A stretch of DNA of 12,561 nucleotides from Methylotenera sp. (lineage in GTDB: Bacteria; Pseudomonadota; Gammaproteobacteria; Burkholderiales; Methylophilaceae): the NCBI GenBank assembly GCA_027310735.1, contig DAIDAH010000059.1, positions 1 through 12,561 on the forward strand, in the 5' to 3' direction. The translations under genes and the position numbers were made by a program. Positions within the stretch are counted from its first letter, which is position 1. Each line of letters opens with the position of its first letter. The notes under the pieces were generated by a model. The model searched no databases and was not told where the DNA came from. It worked only from the letters and a program-made list of their open reading frames with translations. Shown in pieces: positions 1 to 6,811 of the stretch.

Positions 1-1180
1 AGTCCATATAGATAATGTTCGGGTCAGCAAAGCCTATAGTTTGGCGATTAAAAGTAGGTTTCTCATTCCGAATGTTATCGTTTAATGTAGATGTTCTTCT
101 GCCTTGCATTTGTTTCTTTTCATTTATTTCTATTTGATAGCAGGCCTCTTCAAAGCCAAAAGCTGTAGTCGCTAATTTTGCCGTTTGATATCGATCTTCG
201 GATCTACGTTGCCGCTTATATTCAAGGCGAGACCACTCTGTGCGTAAAACTTCCAAGGTTGATAAAGCATAAGGATTTTTGATAAATTCTTTTACAGTGT
301 GTTGTTGGGGAACAATGTTGAATTCAATCAGTGATAGGCATAATTCGATGTTGATGTTGAAATCATCAAAACACCAGTACCGATAAGTATCCGCAGGTTT
401 GAAGTTTCTAATACGTTTTGCAGAGGTGTTGCTAACAGTATCTACGAAAAATAGATGCTTTTCTTCATTGTAAATTTTATCGATAGTTGTTTTTTCTGCC
501 CAAGCGGCAAGCATGTTGCTTGCCAGTTCAATTTGTTGGCATTTTAAACTTAAGCTTTCCAGCGTTCCCAGCATACATGCCTCAATATAGGCTGTTGAGA
601 TTTTTTTAGTTTTTTGGTCTATATAAGCTTCTATGCTATCGTCAAGCAGCAATCGTTGTTCTGCAACCATATACAGCTTTGCTAGTTGTAACCACACATT
701 AGCTGGAGCGCTCTGGTAGCTGTAATAACGCCATTTGATCATCTGTGTTGCATTGCTAATTGCACGTGCCAGCATTGTTGGAAGCGCATCGTGATTTGGT
801 AAAACCAAGTTTTCGATTAAGTGAAGATAAATTAAAAATAACTGGCGATGATATAAATACACGGTATTTTCAATGCGCTCTTCAAGCTCAGTATTAATGT
901 GATCTATATTGACGTAGTGCGTTGTTATTCTTTCGACAATGGTGTGGGTCTTTTCATCGATTTGAAATAATTTATTGAGATTTTGCTCACCATTAAAAAC
1001 GTTTTTTTGAAAATCAGCATTTAATTTTTCAGCACAAAACTTAATCGCAGAGACATCGTCCATCCCCTTTAGCTCACTTAACCAAGAGAAAGTCTCAACT
1101 TTCTCGGATTGTGAGAACTTTTTAAAAATATTTTGAATGAATTGCATTGATTTCTTTGGGTTTGATGTCTGGTCGGACAT
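1..1180 (-). CDS. Unrecognised soluble protein, partial (C-terminus off the left edge); possible PilZ-type protein
   Basis: I read this minus-strand frame codon by codon from ATG at 1180 to the left edge: 393 sense codons without a stop, so the gene continues outside. An in-frame TAG lies three codons upstream of the ATG, which fixes this as the first ATG (MSDQTSNPKK); no good ribosome binding site is visible. The product is rich in Asn, Lys, Gln and Ile, lacks a signal peptide or membrane segment, and looks mostly helical. Marked spots are MIKWRYYSY (147-155), a W..LAKLY..AE stretch (163-174), DTYRYWCFDDF (264-274) and RRSEDR (325-330). The helical N-terminus followed by an RR...R motif recalls betaproteobacterial proteins with a C-terminal PilZ (cyclic-di-GMP-binding) domain. 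That is a resemblance from memory, not proof, and the decisive part is missing. It is more AT-rich than the genes to its right and is transcribed divergently from gltX. Confidence 0.8.
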   Translation of the reverse strand, partial: MSDQTSNPKKSMQFIQNIFKKFSQSEKVETFSWLSELKGMDDVSAIKFCAEKLNADFQKNVFNGEQNLNKLFQIDEKTHTIVERITTHYVNIDHINTELEERIENTVYLYHRQLFLIYLHLIENLVLPNHDALPTMLARAISNATQMIKWRYYSYQSAPANVWLQLAKLYMVAEQRLLLDDSIEAYIDQKTKKISTAYIEACMLGTLESLSLKCQQIELASNMLAAWAEKTTIDKIYNEEKHLFFVDTVSNTSAKRIRNFKPADTYRYWCFDDFNINIELCLSLIEFNIVPQQHTVKEFIKNPYALSTLEVLRTEWSRLEYKRQRRSEDRYQTAKLATTAFGFEEACYQIEINEKKQMQGRRTSTLNDNIRNEKPTFNRQTIGFADPNIIYMD

Positions 1181-1207
1181 ATTGTGTATCTAAGCAAGTA
1201 GTATGCC

Positions 1208-1246
1208 AAGTTGCATTGTGTAGATTGACTCGCTTATATGCAACTT
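1208..1246. repeat. Perfect 9-bp inverted repeat, candidate operator
   Basis: AAGTTGCAT (1208-1216) and its exact reverse complement ATGCAACTT (1238-1246) are separated by 21 bp, so equivalent positions are about 30 bp or three helical turns apart. The repeat starts 28 bp upstream of the divergent minus-strand gene and sits far from gltX, so if it is an operator it most likely acts on the minus-strand gene. A related ATGCAATTGC occurs at 1325-1334. The bound factor is unknown. Confidence 0.4.
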
Positions 1247-1386
1247 TGTTCACTTGATTATTTAATTTGAATATTTGTATCAAGCTGTATTTGATAATGG
1301 CTGATTTCTTTTATCTCTGGAGGTATGCAATTGCTTAATCTAATGCTAGATAAAACATGATTATCTTAGAGCTAAACACTTAGCCA

Positions 1387-1395
1387 TGTTAAAAT
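1387..1395 (+). promoter_or_regulatory. Candidate extended -10 promoter of gltX
   Basis: TGTTAAAAT has the TGn extension and matches the TATAAT box at five of six positions. Transcription would start near 1402 and leave a leader of about 23 nt before the gltX ATG. No convincing -35 box lies 17-18 bp upstream, as is usual for extended -10 promoters. The assignment rests on pattern only. Confidence 0.35.
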
Positions 1396-1424
1396 TATAT
1401 CGTTATTAATAATTACAATTCAAT

Positions 1425-2819
1425 ATGATCGTTCGCACACGTTTTGCTCCAAGTCCAACAGGTTTTCTTCATATCGGCGGTGCCCGTACCGCATTATTTT
1501 CATGGGCTTTTGCCAAAAAGCATAAGGGTGATTTTATTCTGCGTATTGAAGATACTGATGTCGCACGGAGCACACCTGAAGCGGTGCAGGCAATATTAGA
1601 TGGTATGCATTGGTTAGGATTGGATTACGATGAAGGCCCTTTTTACCAAATGCAACGTATGGATCGCTATAAAGAAGTGATTCAGAAAATGCTGGATGAA
1701 GGCAATGCTTATTATTGCTATTGCAGCAGAGAAGAGCTGGATGCTTTGCGTGAAAACCAAATGCAGCAGGGTGTTAAGCCTCGTTATGATGGCCGCTGGC
1801 GTCCAGAGACTGGCAAAGTTCTGCCGCAGCCACCGCAAGATGTTTCACCTGTAATCCGTTTTAGAAATCCACAATCAGGCAATGTTGTGTGGAATGATTT
1901 GGTTAAAGGCGAAATTAGTATTGCAAATCAGGAGCTCGATGATTTAATTATCGCTCGTGGTGACGGTACGCCAACTTATAACTTTTGCGTTGTAGTTGAT
2001 GACTGGGAGATGGGCATTACGCAAGTGATACGCGGGGATGATCATGTTAACAATACGCCGCGCCAAATCAATATGCTAATGGCGTTGGGCGCAACGATTC
2101 CACAATATGCACATTTGTCGATGATTCTGGGTGATGATGGGCAGAAATTGTCTAAACGTCATGGTGCCGTGAGTGTGATGCAATATCACGAAGATGGTTA
2201 TCTGCCTGAGGCTGTGCTGAATTATCTGGCGCGTTTGGGTTGGAGTCATGGCGATGATGAGATTTTTAGCATGCAGCAATTCTGCGAGTGGTTTGATTTA
2301 GATCACATTACACCATCAGCTGCGCAGTTTAATACCGAGAAGCTTAACTGGATCAATGCGCATTATATCAAGCAGGCTAGCGCGGAGTCTTTGGCTGCGG
2401 ATATCACGCAACGATTGGTTAAGTTGGGTGCCAATGTAAGTGAGCAACCGAATTTATTGGCGGTCATTAATTTATATAAAGAGCGTGTCAGTACGCTGAA
2501 TGAGCTTGCGACTAATATTGCTTATTTTTATCAAAAACCGGTAATGGATGCGGCTGCAGCTGAGAAACATTTGACGAATGATATTAAGCCAGTAATCGCC
2601 GCGCTAGCTGAATTGTTAAAGGCTGCGGATTGGCAGGCAGAGTCTATTCATCATGCAATTAATGAGGTGGTAACGCAGCGTCAGTTGAAGTTTCCAAAGG
2701 TTGCAATGCCGCTAAGGGTGATGCTGACAGGTATTGCCCAGTCGCCTAGTATTGACCAAGTAATGGCTTTGTTGGGTAAGGATGAAGTGTTGGCAAGAAT
2801 TGAACAAGTATTGAAGTAG
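1425..2819 (+). CDS. gltX: Glutamyl-tRNA synthetase
   Basis: This class Ic aminoacyl-tRNA synthetase charges tRNA-Glu with glutamate in the cytoplasm. The 464-residue product has the family's usual length and opens with FAPSPTG (7-13), followed by the HIGH-type signature HIGG (16-19). The second ATP-binding signature, KLSKRHG, is at 241-247. The C-terminal part from about residue 310 is the helical anticodon-binding region. Two cysteines at 98 and 100 (CYC) match the first half of the zinc site known from E. coli GluRS, but the second half is YDGRWRP here, with W125 and P127 where E. coli has Cys and His, so a normal four-ligand zinc site cannot form. The ATG at 1425 gives the expected N-terminus (M-x-VRTRFAPS); the leader is AT-rich and has no clear Shine-Dalgarno. 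The gene stands alone on its transcript as far as can be seen, with a 212-bp gap before hfq. Confidence 0.98.
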   Translation: MIVRTRFAPSPTGFLHIGGARTALFSWAFAKKHKGDFILRIEDTDVARSTPEAVQAILDGMHWLGLDYDEGPFYQMQRMDRYKEVIQKMLDEGNAYYCYCSREELDALRENQMQQGVKPRYDGRWRPETGKVLPQPPQDVSPVIRFRNPQSGNVVWNDLVKGEISIANQELDDLIIARGDGTPTYNFCVVVDDWEMGITQVIRGDDHVNNTPRQINMLMALGATIPQYAHLSMILGDDGQKLSKRHGAVSVMQYHEDGYLPEAVLNYLARLGWSHGDDEIFSMQQFCEWFDLDHITPSAAQFNTEKLNWINAHYIKQASAESLAADITQRLVKLGANVSEQPNLLAVINLYKERVSTLNELATNIAYFYQKPVMDAAAAEKHLTNDIKPVIAALAELLKAADWQAESIHHAINEVVTQRQLKFPKVAMPLRVMLTGIAQSPSIDQVMALLGKDEVLARIEQVLK

Positions 2820-2943
2820 ATTCACTTTTGAAGTGTTCTAGGTCTTGAAATAATAAACATAGGCCTCACCTTGGAATTATTGTTGGTGAACTAAGTCCTA
2901 GTTTGGGCAGCAGAGTTGAAGTTGAGTGTGATACCTATTTTGG

Positions 2944-2966
2944 TCTCGCATTCGGTTTTAGCGAGA
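2944..2966 (+). repeat. Hairpin in the gltX-hfq gap
   Basis: TCTCGC (2944-2949) and GCGAGA (2961-2966) form a perfect 6-bp stem with an 11-nt loop. No T-run follows, so it is not a standard intrinsic terminator. It lies 65 bp upstream of the hfq start and could be a leader structure of hfq mRNA if transcription begins further upstream. The rest of the 212-bp gap contains no ATG-started reading frame of note. Confidence 0.35.
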
Positions 2967-3021
2967 GTAGTGTCGGTAATTTGGTCGTGCACTATGGTAT
3001 TTTTATTTAACTCCAAGCAAT

Positions 3022-3027
3022 AGGAGG
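3022..3027 (+). promoter_or_regulatory. Ribosome binding site of hfq
   Basis: AGGAGG is a full-consensus Shine-Dalgarno, four bases before ATG 3032. It selects this start over the in-frame ATG at 3050 (MLQDPF) and is the strongest such site seen in the window. Confidence 0.8.
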
Positions 3028-3031
3028 CATC

Positions 3032-3268
3032 ATGCATCAAAAAGGGCAAATGCTACAAGATCCATTTCTAAATGCGCTGCGTAAAGAGCATGTCGCAGTC
3101 TCAATTTATCTCGTCAATGGTATTAAATTACAAGGTCAGGTTGATTCATTTGATCAATATGTGATTTTGCTTAAAAACACAGTGACTCAAATGGTGTACA
3201 AGCATGCGATTTCAACGATTGTTCCAGCGCGCATGGTCAATGTTCCAATGTCAGAAGGTGATGAATAA
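3032..3268 (+). CDS. hfq: RNA chaperone Hfq
   Basis: Hfq forms a hexameric Sm-like ring that binds sRNAs and mRNAs and promotes their pairing. The 78-residue product carries the LQDPFLNALR N-terminal helix (8-17), the Sm1 region with VSIYLVNGIKLQGQ (23-36) and SFDQYVILL (39-47), and the Sm2 motif YKHAIS (56-61). These hold the residues known in E. coli for proximal-face sRNA binding (Q, D and F of LQDPF, plus YKH) and for the distal face (Y25, K31 equivalents). The C-terminal tail is only about ten residues and ends acidic (SEGDE), much shorter than the E. coli tail, as is common in betaproteobacteria. The start is fixed by AGGAGG at 3022-3027. The stop lies three bases before the hflX start, so the two are probably co-translated. 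A weak extended -10 (TGGTATTTT, 2995-3003) could serve as a local promoter. Confidence 0.98.
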   Translation: MHQKGQMLQDPFLNALRKEHVAVSIYLVNGIKLQGQVDSFDQYVILLKNTVTQMVYKHAISTIVPARMVNVPMSEGDE

Positions 3269-3271
3269 ACG

Positions 3272-4408
3272 TTGAAAGACTTGTTTGAAAGACCTAGTGG
3301 CGGCGAAGCGGCCGTTTTGGTAAGCGTGGATTTCGGCGACGGTGATTACGAAGAAAGCTTACATGAGCTTCGCCAACTGAGCGTAAGTGCAGGGTTGGTT
3401 ATACGTGGCACAATAGAAGGTAAGCGTTCAACGCCGGATGCGAAGTTTTTTATTGGTAGCGGTAAGGCCGATGAATTGCTGCAAATGATGCAAGCTTGTG
3501 AATCAAATATCGCAGTATTTAATCATGATCTTTCTCCTTCACAGCAGCGCAATTTAGAACGACTGTTACAGGCGCGAGTGGTTGATAGAACGGGTTTGAT
3601 TCTGGATATATTCAGTCAGCGTGCACAAAGTCATGAGGGTAAGTTACAGGTTGAGTTGGCGCAGCTTGAGCATCTTTCTACGCGATTAGTACGTGGGTGG
3701 ACGCATTTAGAGCGTCAAAAGGGCGGTATTGGTGTGCGTGGTGGGCCAGGCGAAACTCAACTTGAGCTTGATCGCCGAATGTTACGTATACGCGTAAAGC
3801 AGCTTCGAGAGAAGTTGCTTAAGTTAAAAGCGCAGCGCGGTATGCAGCGTCGGGCGCGTAAGCGTTCTAACGTAATGACGGTCTCGCTCGTCGGCTATAC
3901 TAATGCAGGTAAATCGACAGTTTTTAATCGGCTGACAAAAGCCAATATTTATGCGGCTGACCAGTTGTTCGCTACACTGGATACAACAACGCATAAAATC
4001 TTCATTCCGGATTGTGGTTCAGTTGTGCTGTCTGATACTGTCGGATTTATTAAGCATTTGCCACACGCGTTAGTCGAAGCCTTCGGAGCGACGCTTGAAG
4101 AGGCAGCTCAGGCCGATATGTTGCTGCACATAGTCGATACGGCGAGTAGCAACCGTGATGAGCAAATAGTACAAGTGAATAAGGTACTTCATGAAATTGG
4201 GGCCGCTAATGTGCCGCAGATTCTAGTGCACAACCAGATAGATAGGGCAGGCTTGCTACCAGCCATTAGCCGTGACGAGTATGGTAGAATTGCAACTATA
4301 CATATATCAGCTAAAACTGGTGAAGGTGTCGATTTGCTAAGAACGGCTATGGCAGAGCATCATCGGTATTTGCAACAATTAAACACTGAAGAAAGTACTT
4401 ATGCTTAA
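3272..4408 (+). CDS. hflX: Ribosome-associated GTPase HflX
   Basis: HflX is a GTPase that binds the 50S subunit and, in E. coli, splits stalled or stressed ribosomes. The 378-residue product has the HflX N-terminal domain, the family signature GGIGVRGGPGETQLE (151-165) with a coiled-coil stretch after it (about 166-198), and then the G domain: G1 GYTNAGKST (208-216), switch I ATLDTTTH (234-241), G3 DTVGF (255-259), G4 NQID (321-324) and G5 SAKTG (346-350). G4 departs from the canonical NKxD in having Gln for Lys. The start is non-ATG: TTG at 3272, or the in-frame TTG at 3281, which would give MFERPSGGE, the more usual N-terminus of betaproteobacterial homologues; no ATG is available. AAGGTG at 3255-3260, inside the hfq end, could be the ribosome site. 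The gene follows hfq by three bases and leads into hflK/hflC, the usual order. Confidence 0.96.
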   Translation: MKDLFERPSGGEAAVLVSVDFGDGDYEESLHELRQLSVSAGLVIRGTIEGKRSTPDAKFFIGSGKADELLQMMQACESNIAVFNHDLSPSQQRNLERLLQARVVDRTGLILDIFSQRAQSHEGKLQVELAQLEHLSTRLVRGWTHLERQKGGIGVRGGPGETQLELDRRMLRIRVKQLREKLLKLKAQRGMQRRARKRSNVMTVSLVGYTNAGKSTVFNRLTKANIYAADQLFATLDTTTHKIFIPDCGSVVLSDTVGFIKHLPHALVEAFGATLEEAAQADMLLHIVDTASSNRDEQIVQVNKVLHEIGAANVPQILVHNQIDRAGLLPAISRDEYGRIATIHISAKTGEGVDLLRTAMAEHHRYLQQLNTEESTYA

Positions 4409-4490
4409 CAAGATGCATCCGTACACAATCGCTTTAGCTTGTGCGATTTGTACTTTATTTGTTGTTACGTCAAGTTTAGGGTGCTATTGA
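4401..4490 (+). CDS. Possible small hydrophobic peptide (29 codons)
   Basis: ATG at 4401 overlaps the last eight bases of hflX (ATGCTTAA) and opens a frame that ends with TGA at 4488-4490. The predicted peptide has a short polar start (MLNKMHPYT), a hydrophobic core rich in Ala, Leu, Val and Cys (residues 10-23), and ends SSLGCY. A GAAAG at 4391-4395 is a plausible ribosome site, and the stop-start overlap would allow coupling to hflX translation. It could be a single-span membrane peptide or a minimal signal/lipoprotein-like peptide: SLGC is only a poor lipobox because Leu is at -2 rather than -3. I recognise no family. It may also be a chance frame in the 135-bp hflX-hflK gap, which is otherwise empty. 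Confidence 0.35.
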   Translation: MLNKMHPYTIALACAICTLFVVTSSLGCY

Positions 4491-4533
4491 GAATGAAGAT
4501 CGCACTAAATATTTAAAATGATTAAGTCTTTTT

Positions 4534-4537
4534 GGAG
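4534..4537 (+). promoter_or_regulatory. Ribosome binding site deciding the hflK start
   Basis: GGAG sits six bases before ATG 4544, an ideal distance. It excludes the in-frame TTG at 4532, which overlaps the site itself. Confidence 0.7.
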
Positions 4538-4543
4538 TGTCGA

Positions 4544-5716
4544 ATGATTAAATTTCCTGGCTGGGGGCAACGTAATAATGACGGTCCTCCGGATTTAGAT
4601 GAGGTGATGCGTGATTTAAGTCGCAAAATAAATGCCTTGTTTGGTAAAGGAGGCGGTACTCAACCTAATAATGAGCCAAACAGAGCAGGTGCAGGGCAAA
4701 TGAATTTGCCTGTTTTACCTATAATCGCTTTTGTCGTTTTGATTTGGTTCGCTACTGGATTCTATATTGTTGATCAAGGCTCTCTAGGCGTTGTGCAGCG
4801 TTTTGGTGCGTATGTGGAAACAACTGAACCTGGCCCTCGCTGGCATTTTCCATATCCTATAGAGACTGTAGATGTGGTTAATATGGAGCAGGTGCGTCGG
4901 CTTGAGGTGGGATATAGAAGTGATGGTGATGGCGGGAAGATTAAGCAGCCTAAAGAGGCTTTAATGTTGACCGAAGATGAAAATATCATCGACTTGCAGT
5001 TTGCTGTGCAATATAAATTAAAAAATGCAAAAGATTATTTGTTTAATAATCGGTCGACGGATGATTCTGTGATGTCAGCAGCAGAGAGTGCTATTCGTGA
5101 AGTTGTAGGTAAAAGCAAGCTAGATGACTTGCTCCAAAAAGGTCTGGCAGACACATCTGAGCGTATGCAGGCTATTTTAGATAGTTATAAAACTGGTGTA
5201 AAAATCACTAGTGTTTCTTTGCAGGGCGCACAGCCACCTGAGCAGGTGCAAGAAGCGTTTGAAGATGTAAACCGAGCCAATCAGGATAATCAGCGCCAAA
5301 TAAATGAAGGTCAAGCTTACGCTAATGACGTGATTCCTAAAGCGCGTGGCGCAGCATCAAGGCTGTTAGCTGAGGCTGCAGGTTATAAGCTTAAAATGGA
5401 AAATGAGGCCAAAGGTAATACTAGTCGTTTTGATCAGATACTAGCGCAATATAATAAGGCACCAGAAGTGACTCGTGAGCGTTTGTATCTGGATGCGCAA
5501 GAGCAGATTCTGTCTAGTGTAAGTAAAGTGATGGTTGATCAGAAAGCGGGGAATAGTATGCTGTATTTACCGCTTGATAAATTGATCAATGCTACAGGCA
5601 ATGCGATATCGCAACCTGTGCCTTCAGCTAATCCACCCGTTGTTGCGGCGCCAGATGCTGCTACAACTGAGCGCAGTCGCGATGCTTTTCGTAGCCGTGA
5701 CAGAGAAAGTAGGTAA
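4544..5716 (+). CDS. hflK: FtsH modulator HflK (SPFH/band 7 protein)
   Basis: HflK pairs with HflC in a large inner-membrane assembly facing the periplasm that encloses and modulates the AAA protease FtsH. The 390-residue product starts with a Gly/Asn/Pro-rich cytoplasmic segment containing GPPDLDEVMRDL (14-25) and FGKGGG (33-38), typical of HflK. A single membrane anchor follows (about 55-75, LPVLPIIAFVVLIWFATGFY). The SPFH domain starts with VDQGSLGVVQRFG (76-88) and continues to about 235. A helical Ala/Gln/Glu-rich region (about 235-330) forms the stalk expected for cage assembly. The C-terminus is a low-complexity Pro/Ala then Arg/Ser tail (357-390). ATG 4544 is preferred to the upstream TTG because of the well-placed GGAG. 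hflC starts nine bases after the stop. Confidence 0.97.
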   Translation: MIKFPGWGQRNNDGPPDLDEVMRDLSRKINALFGKGGGTQPNNEPNRAGAGQMNLPVLPIIAFVVLIWFATGFYIVDQGSLGVVQRFGAYVETTEPGPRWHFPYPIETVDVVNMEQVRRLEVGYRSDGDGGKIKQPKEALMLTEDENIIDLQFAVQYKLKNAKDYLFNNRSTDDSVMSAAESAIREVVGKSKLDDLLQKGLADTSERMQAILDSYKTGVKITSVSLQGAQPPEQVQEAFEDVNRANQDNQRQINEGQAYANDVIPKARGAASRLLAEAAGYKLKMENEAKGNTSRFDQILAQYNKAPEVTRERLYLDAQEQILSSVSKVMVDQKAGNSMLYLPLDKLINATGNAISQPVPSANPPVVAAPDAATTERSRDAFRSRDRESR

Positions 5717-5725
5717 GGGGCATCA

Positions 5726-6598
5726 ATGAAAAATTTAAGTCGTGTTCTGATTATTGCTATCGTTTCAATTTTATTGATATCAACATCTGTATTTACCGTG
5801 CATCAAACACAGTTTGTTGTGGTAAAACGTTTGGGCGAAATTGTATCTGTCAAAAAATCTCCAGGTCTTTATTTTAAAGTACCGTTGGTTGATGATTTGA
5901 AGTATTTTGACAATCGCATTGTCACGTTGGATTGGGAGCAACCAGCCAAGTTTAATACCAGTGAAAATAAATACATGATGGTCGATTCGTTTATTAAATG
6001 GCGGATTATTGATCCTGCCAAATACTACGTGTCTATTAAAGAGGGTGGTGAGGCTGCAGCAGAAGATCGTTTGGCAAAAGTAGTGAATGCAGGTTTTCGC
6101 TATGAGTTTGGTAAGCGTACTGTGCATGAGGTAATTGCGGGTGAGCGCACTGTAATTATGGATAACTTACGTAAAAGAGCTGACTTGGAAGCACGTCAAA
6201 TTGGCATACAAGTAGTGGATGTCCGTCTCAAGCGCGTTGATTATTCAGATGATATTAGTAAATCCGTATATGACCGTATGATTGCCGAGCGTAAACGAAT
6301 TGCAAATCAATTAAGGTCTGAAGGTTCCGCTGCATCTGAAAAAATTCGTGCAGATGCCGATAAGCAGCGCGAAGTGATTCTTGCAGAAGCTTTCCGTGAT
6401 GCACAGAAAACGAAAGGCGAGGGTGATGCTATTGCCTCTGAAATATACAATCAATCATATAGCAAAAATCCTGAGTTCTATGCTTTTTACCGTAGTACAG
6501 AGGCTTATAAAAACAGCTTCAAGAACAAGAGTGATGTCATGGTGCTTGATCCAGGATCAGATTTCTTCAAGTATATGCGTAGTCCGGTGCGCAAGTAA
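5726..6598 (+). CDS. hflC: FtsH modulator HflC (SPFH/band 7 protein)
   Basis: HflC is the partner of HflK in the FtsH-associated inner-membrane complex. The 290-residue product, of normal family length, has an N-terminal membrane anchor (about 7-24, VLIIAIVSILLISTSVFT). The SPFH domain begins at VHQTQFVVVKRLGEIV (25-40) and includes GLYFKVPLVDDLKYFDNR (47-64), the conserved core of this branch. VDVRLKRVDY (164-173) and the helical segment RMIAERKRIANQLRSEG (184-200), with further Ala/Glu-rich repeats up to about 240, form the stalk. The C-terminus has the conserved YKNSF (261-265) and LDPGSDFFKYM (274-284) motifs. AAGGGG (5715-5720), which overlaps the hflK stop, lies five bases before the ATG, so hflK and hflC are tightly coupled. 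Confidence 0.97.
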   Translation: MKNLSRVLIIAIVSILLISTSVFTVHQTQFVVVKRLGEIVSVKKSPGLYFKVPLVDDLKYFDNRIVTLDWEQPAKFNTSENKYMMVDSFIKWRIIDPAKYYVSIKEGGEAAAEDRLAKVVNAGFRYEFGKRTVHEVIAGERTVIMDNLRKRADLEARQIGIQVVDVRLKRVDYSDDISKSVYDRMIAERKRIANQLRSEGSAASEKIRADADKQREVILAEAFRDAQKTKGEGDAIASEIYNQSYSKNPEFYAFYRSTEAYKNSFKNKSDVMVLDPGSDFFKYMRSPVRK

Positions 6599-6625
6599 AC
6601 TGCACATAACATAAGTAGATGTATT

Positions 6626-6811
6626 TTGAAAAGTAGCTTATTTACTGCATTGGCGTTAATGCTGGTGCTGGAAGGTTTACTACCGTTACTACTGCCACAA
6701 GCGTGGCGCGATACATTTAGGCGAATGATAGAACTGAAAGATGGGCAATTGCGTTTTGTGGGCTTAATGTCTATCGTCATTGGCTTGATACTTTTTTGGG
6801 TAGCAAAATAA
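6626..6811 (+). CDS. DUF2065 small membrane protein
   Basis: This 61-residue protein has two hydrophobic segments (about 4-22 and 43-59) around a short amphipathic loop with LLPLLLPQAWRDTFRRM (18-34) and DGQLRFVGL (39-47). This pattern is that of the DUF2065 family, often found next to hflC in betaproteobacteria. Its function is not established; the neighbourhood suggests a link to the HflK/HflC-FtsH membrane complex, which is inference. The start is TTG at 6626, since the next in-frame ATG (6659) would remove half of the first membrane segment. No strong Shine-Dalgarno is visible, only AAGTAG at 6613-6618. The stop overlaps the next gene's start by one base (TAATG). Confidence 0.85.
   Translation: MKSSLFTALALMLVLEGLLPLLLPQAWRDTFRRMIELKDGQLRFVGLMSIVIGLILFWVAK

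Noticed and set aside
1278..1296. TATCAA/TTGATA inverted pair with a 7-bp spacer in the gltX upstream region
   Set aside because: Six-base AT-rich arms are expected by chance in such sequence; it is much weaker than the 9-bp repeat at 1208-1246.
2823..2835. CACTT-TTG-AAGTG mini hairpin just after gltX as a terminator
   Set aside because: The stem is only 5 bp with no GC-rich core, and no T-run follows, so termination is not supported.
2846..3011. About 50 stop-free codons upstream of hfq
   Set aside because: There is no ATG or GTG near its beginning, only an internal TTG with no ribosome site, and the translation resembles nothing known to me.
4532..4543. TTG at 4532 as the start of hflK
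   Set aside because: It overlaps the GGAG that serves ATG 4544, and the ATG gives the expected N-terminus.
5780..6127. 115-codon frame on the minus strand inside hflC
   Set aside because: It lies wholly within a well-supported gene, has no recognisable motif, and its composition is that of a complementary-strand shadow.
6796..6810. TTG at 6796 as the start of the FecR-domain gene
   Set aside because: It would lie inside the DUF2065 gene and put five residues ahead of a clean signal peptide; ATG 6811 is coupled to the preceding stop.
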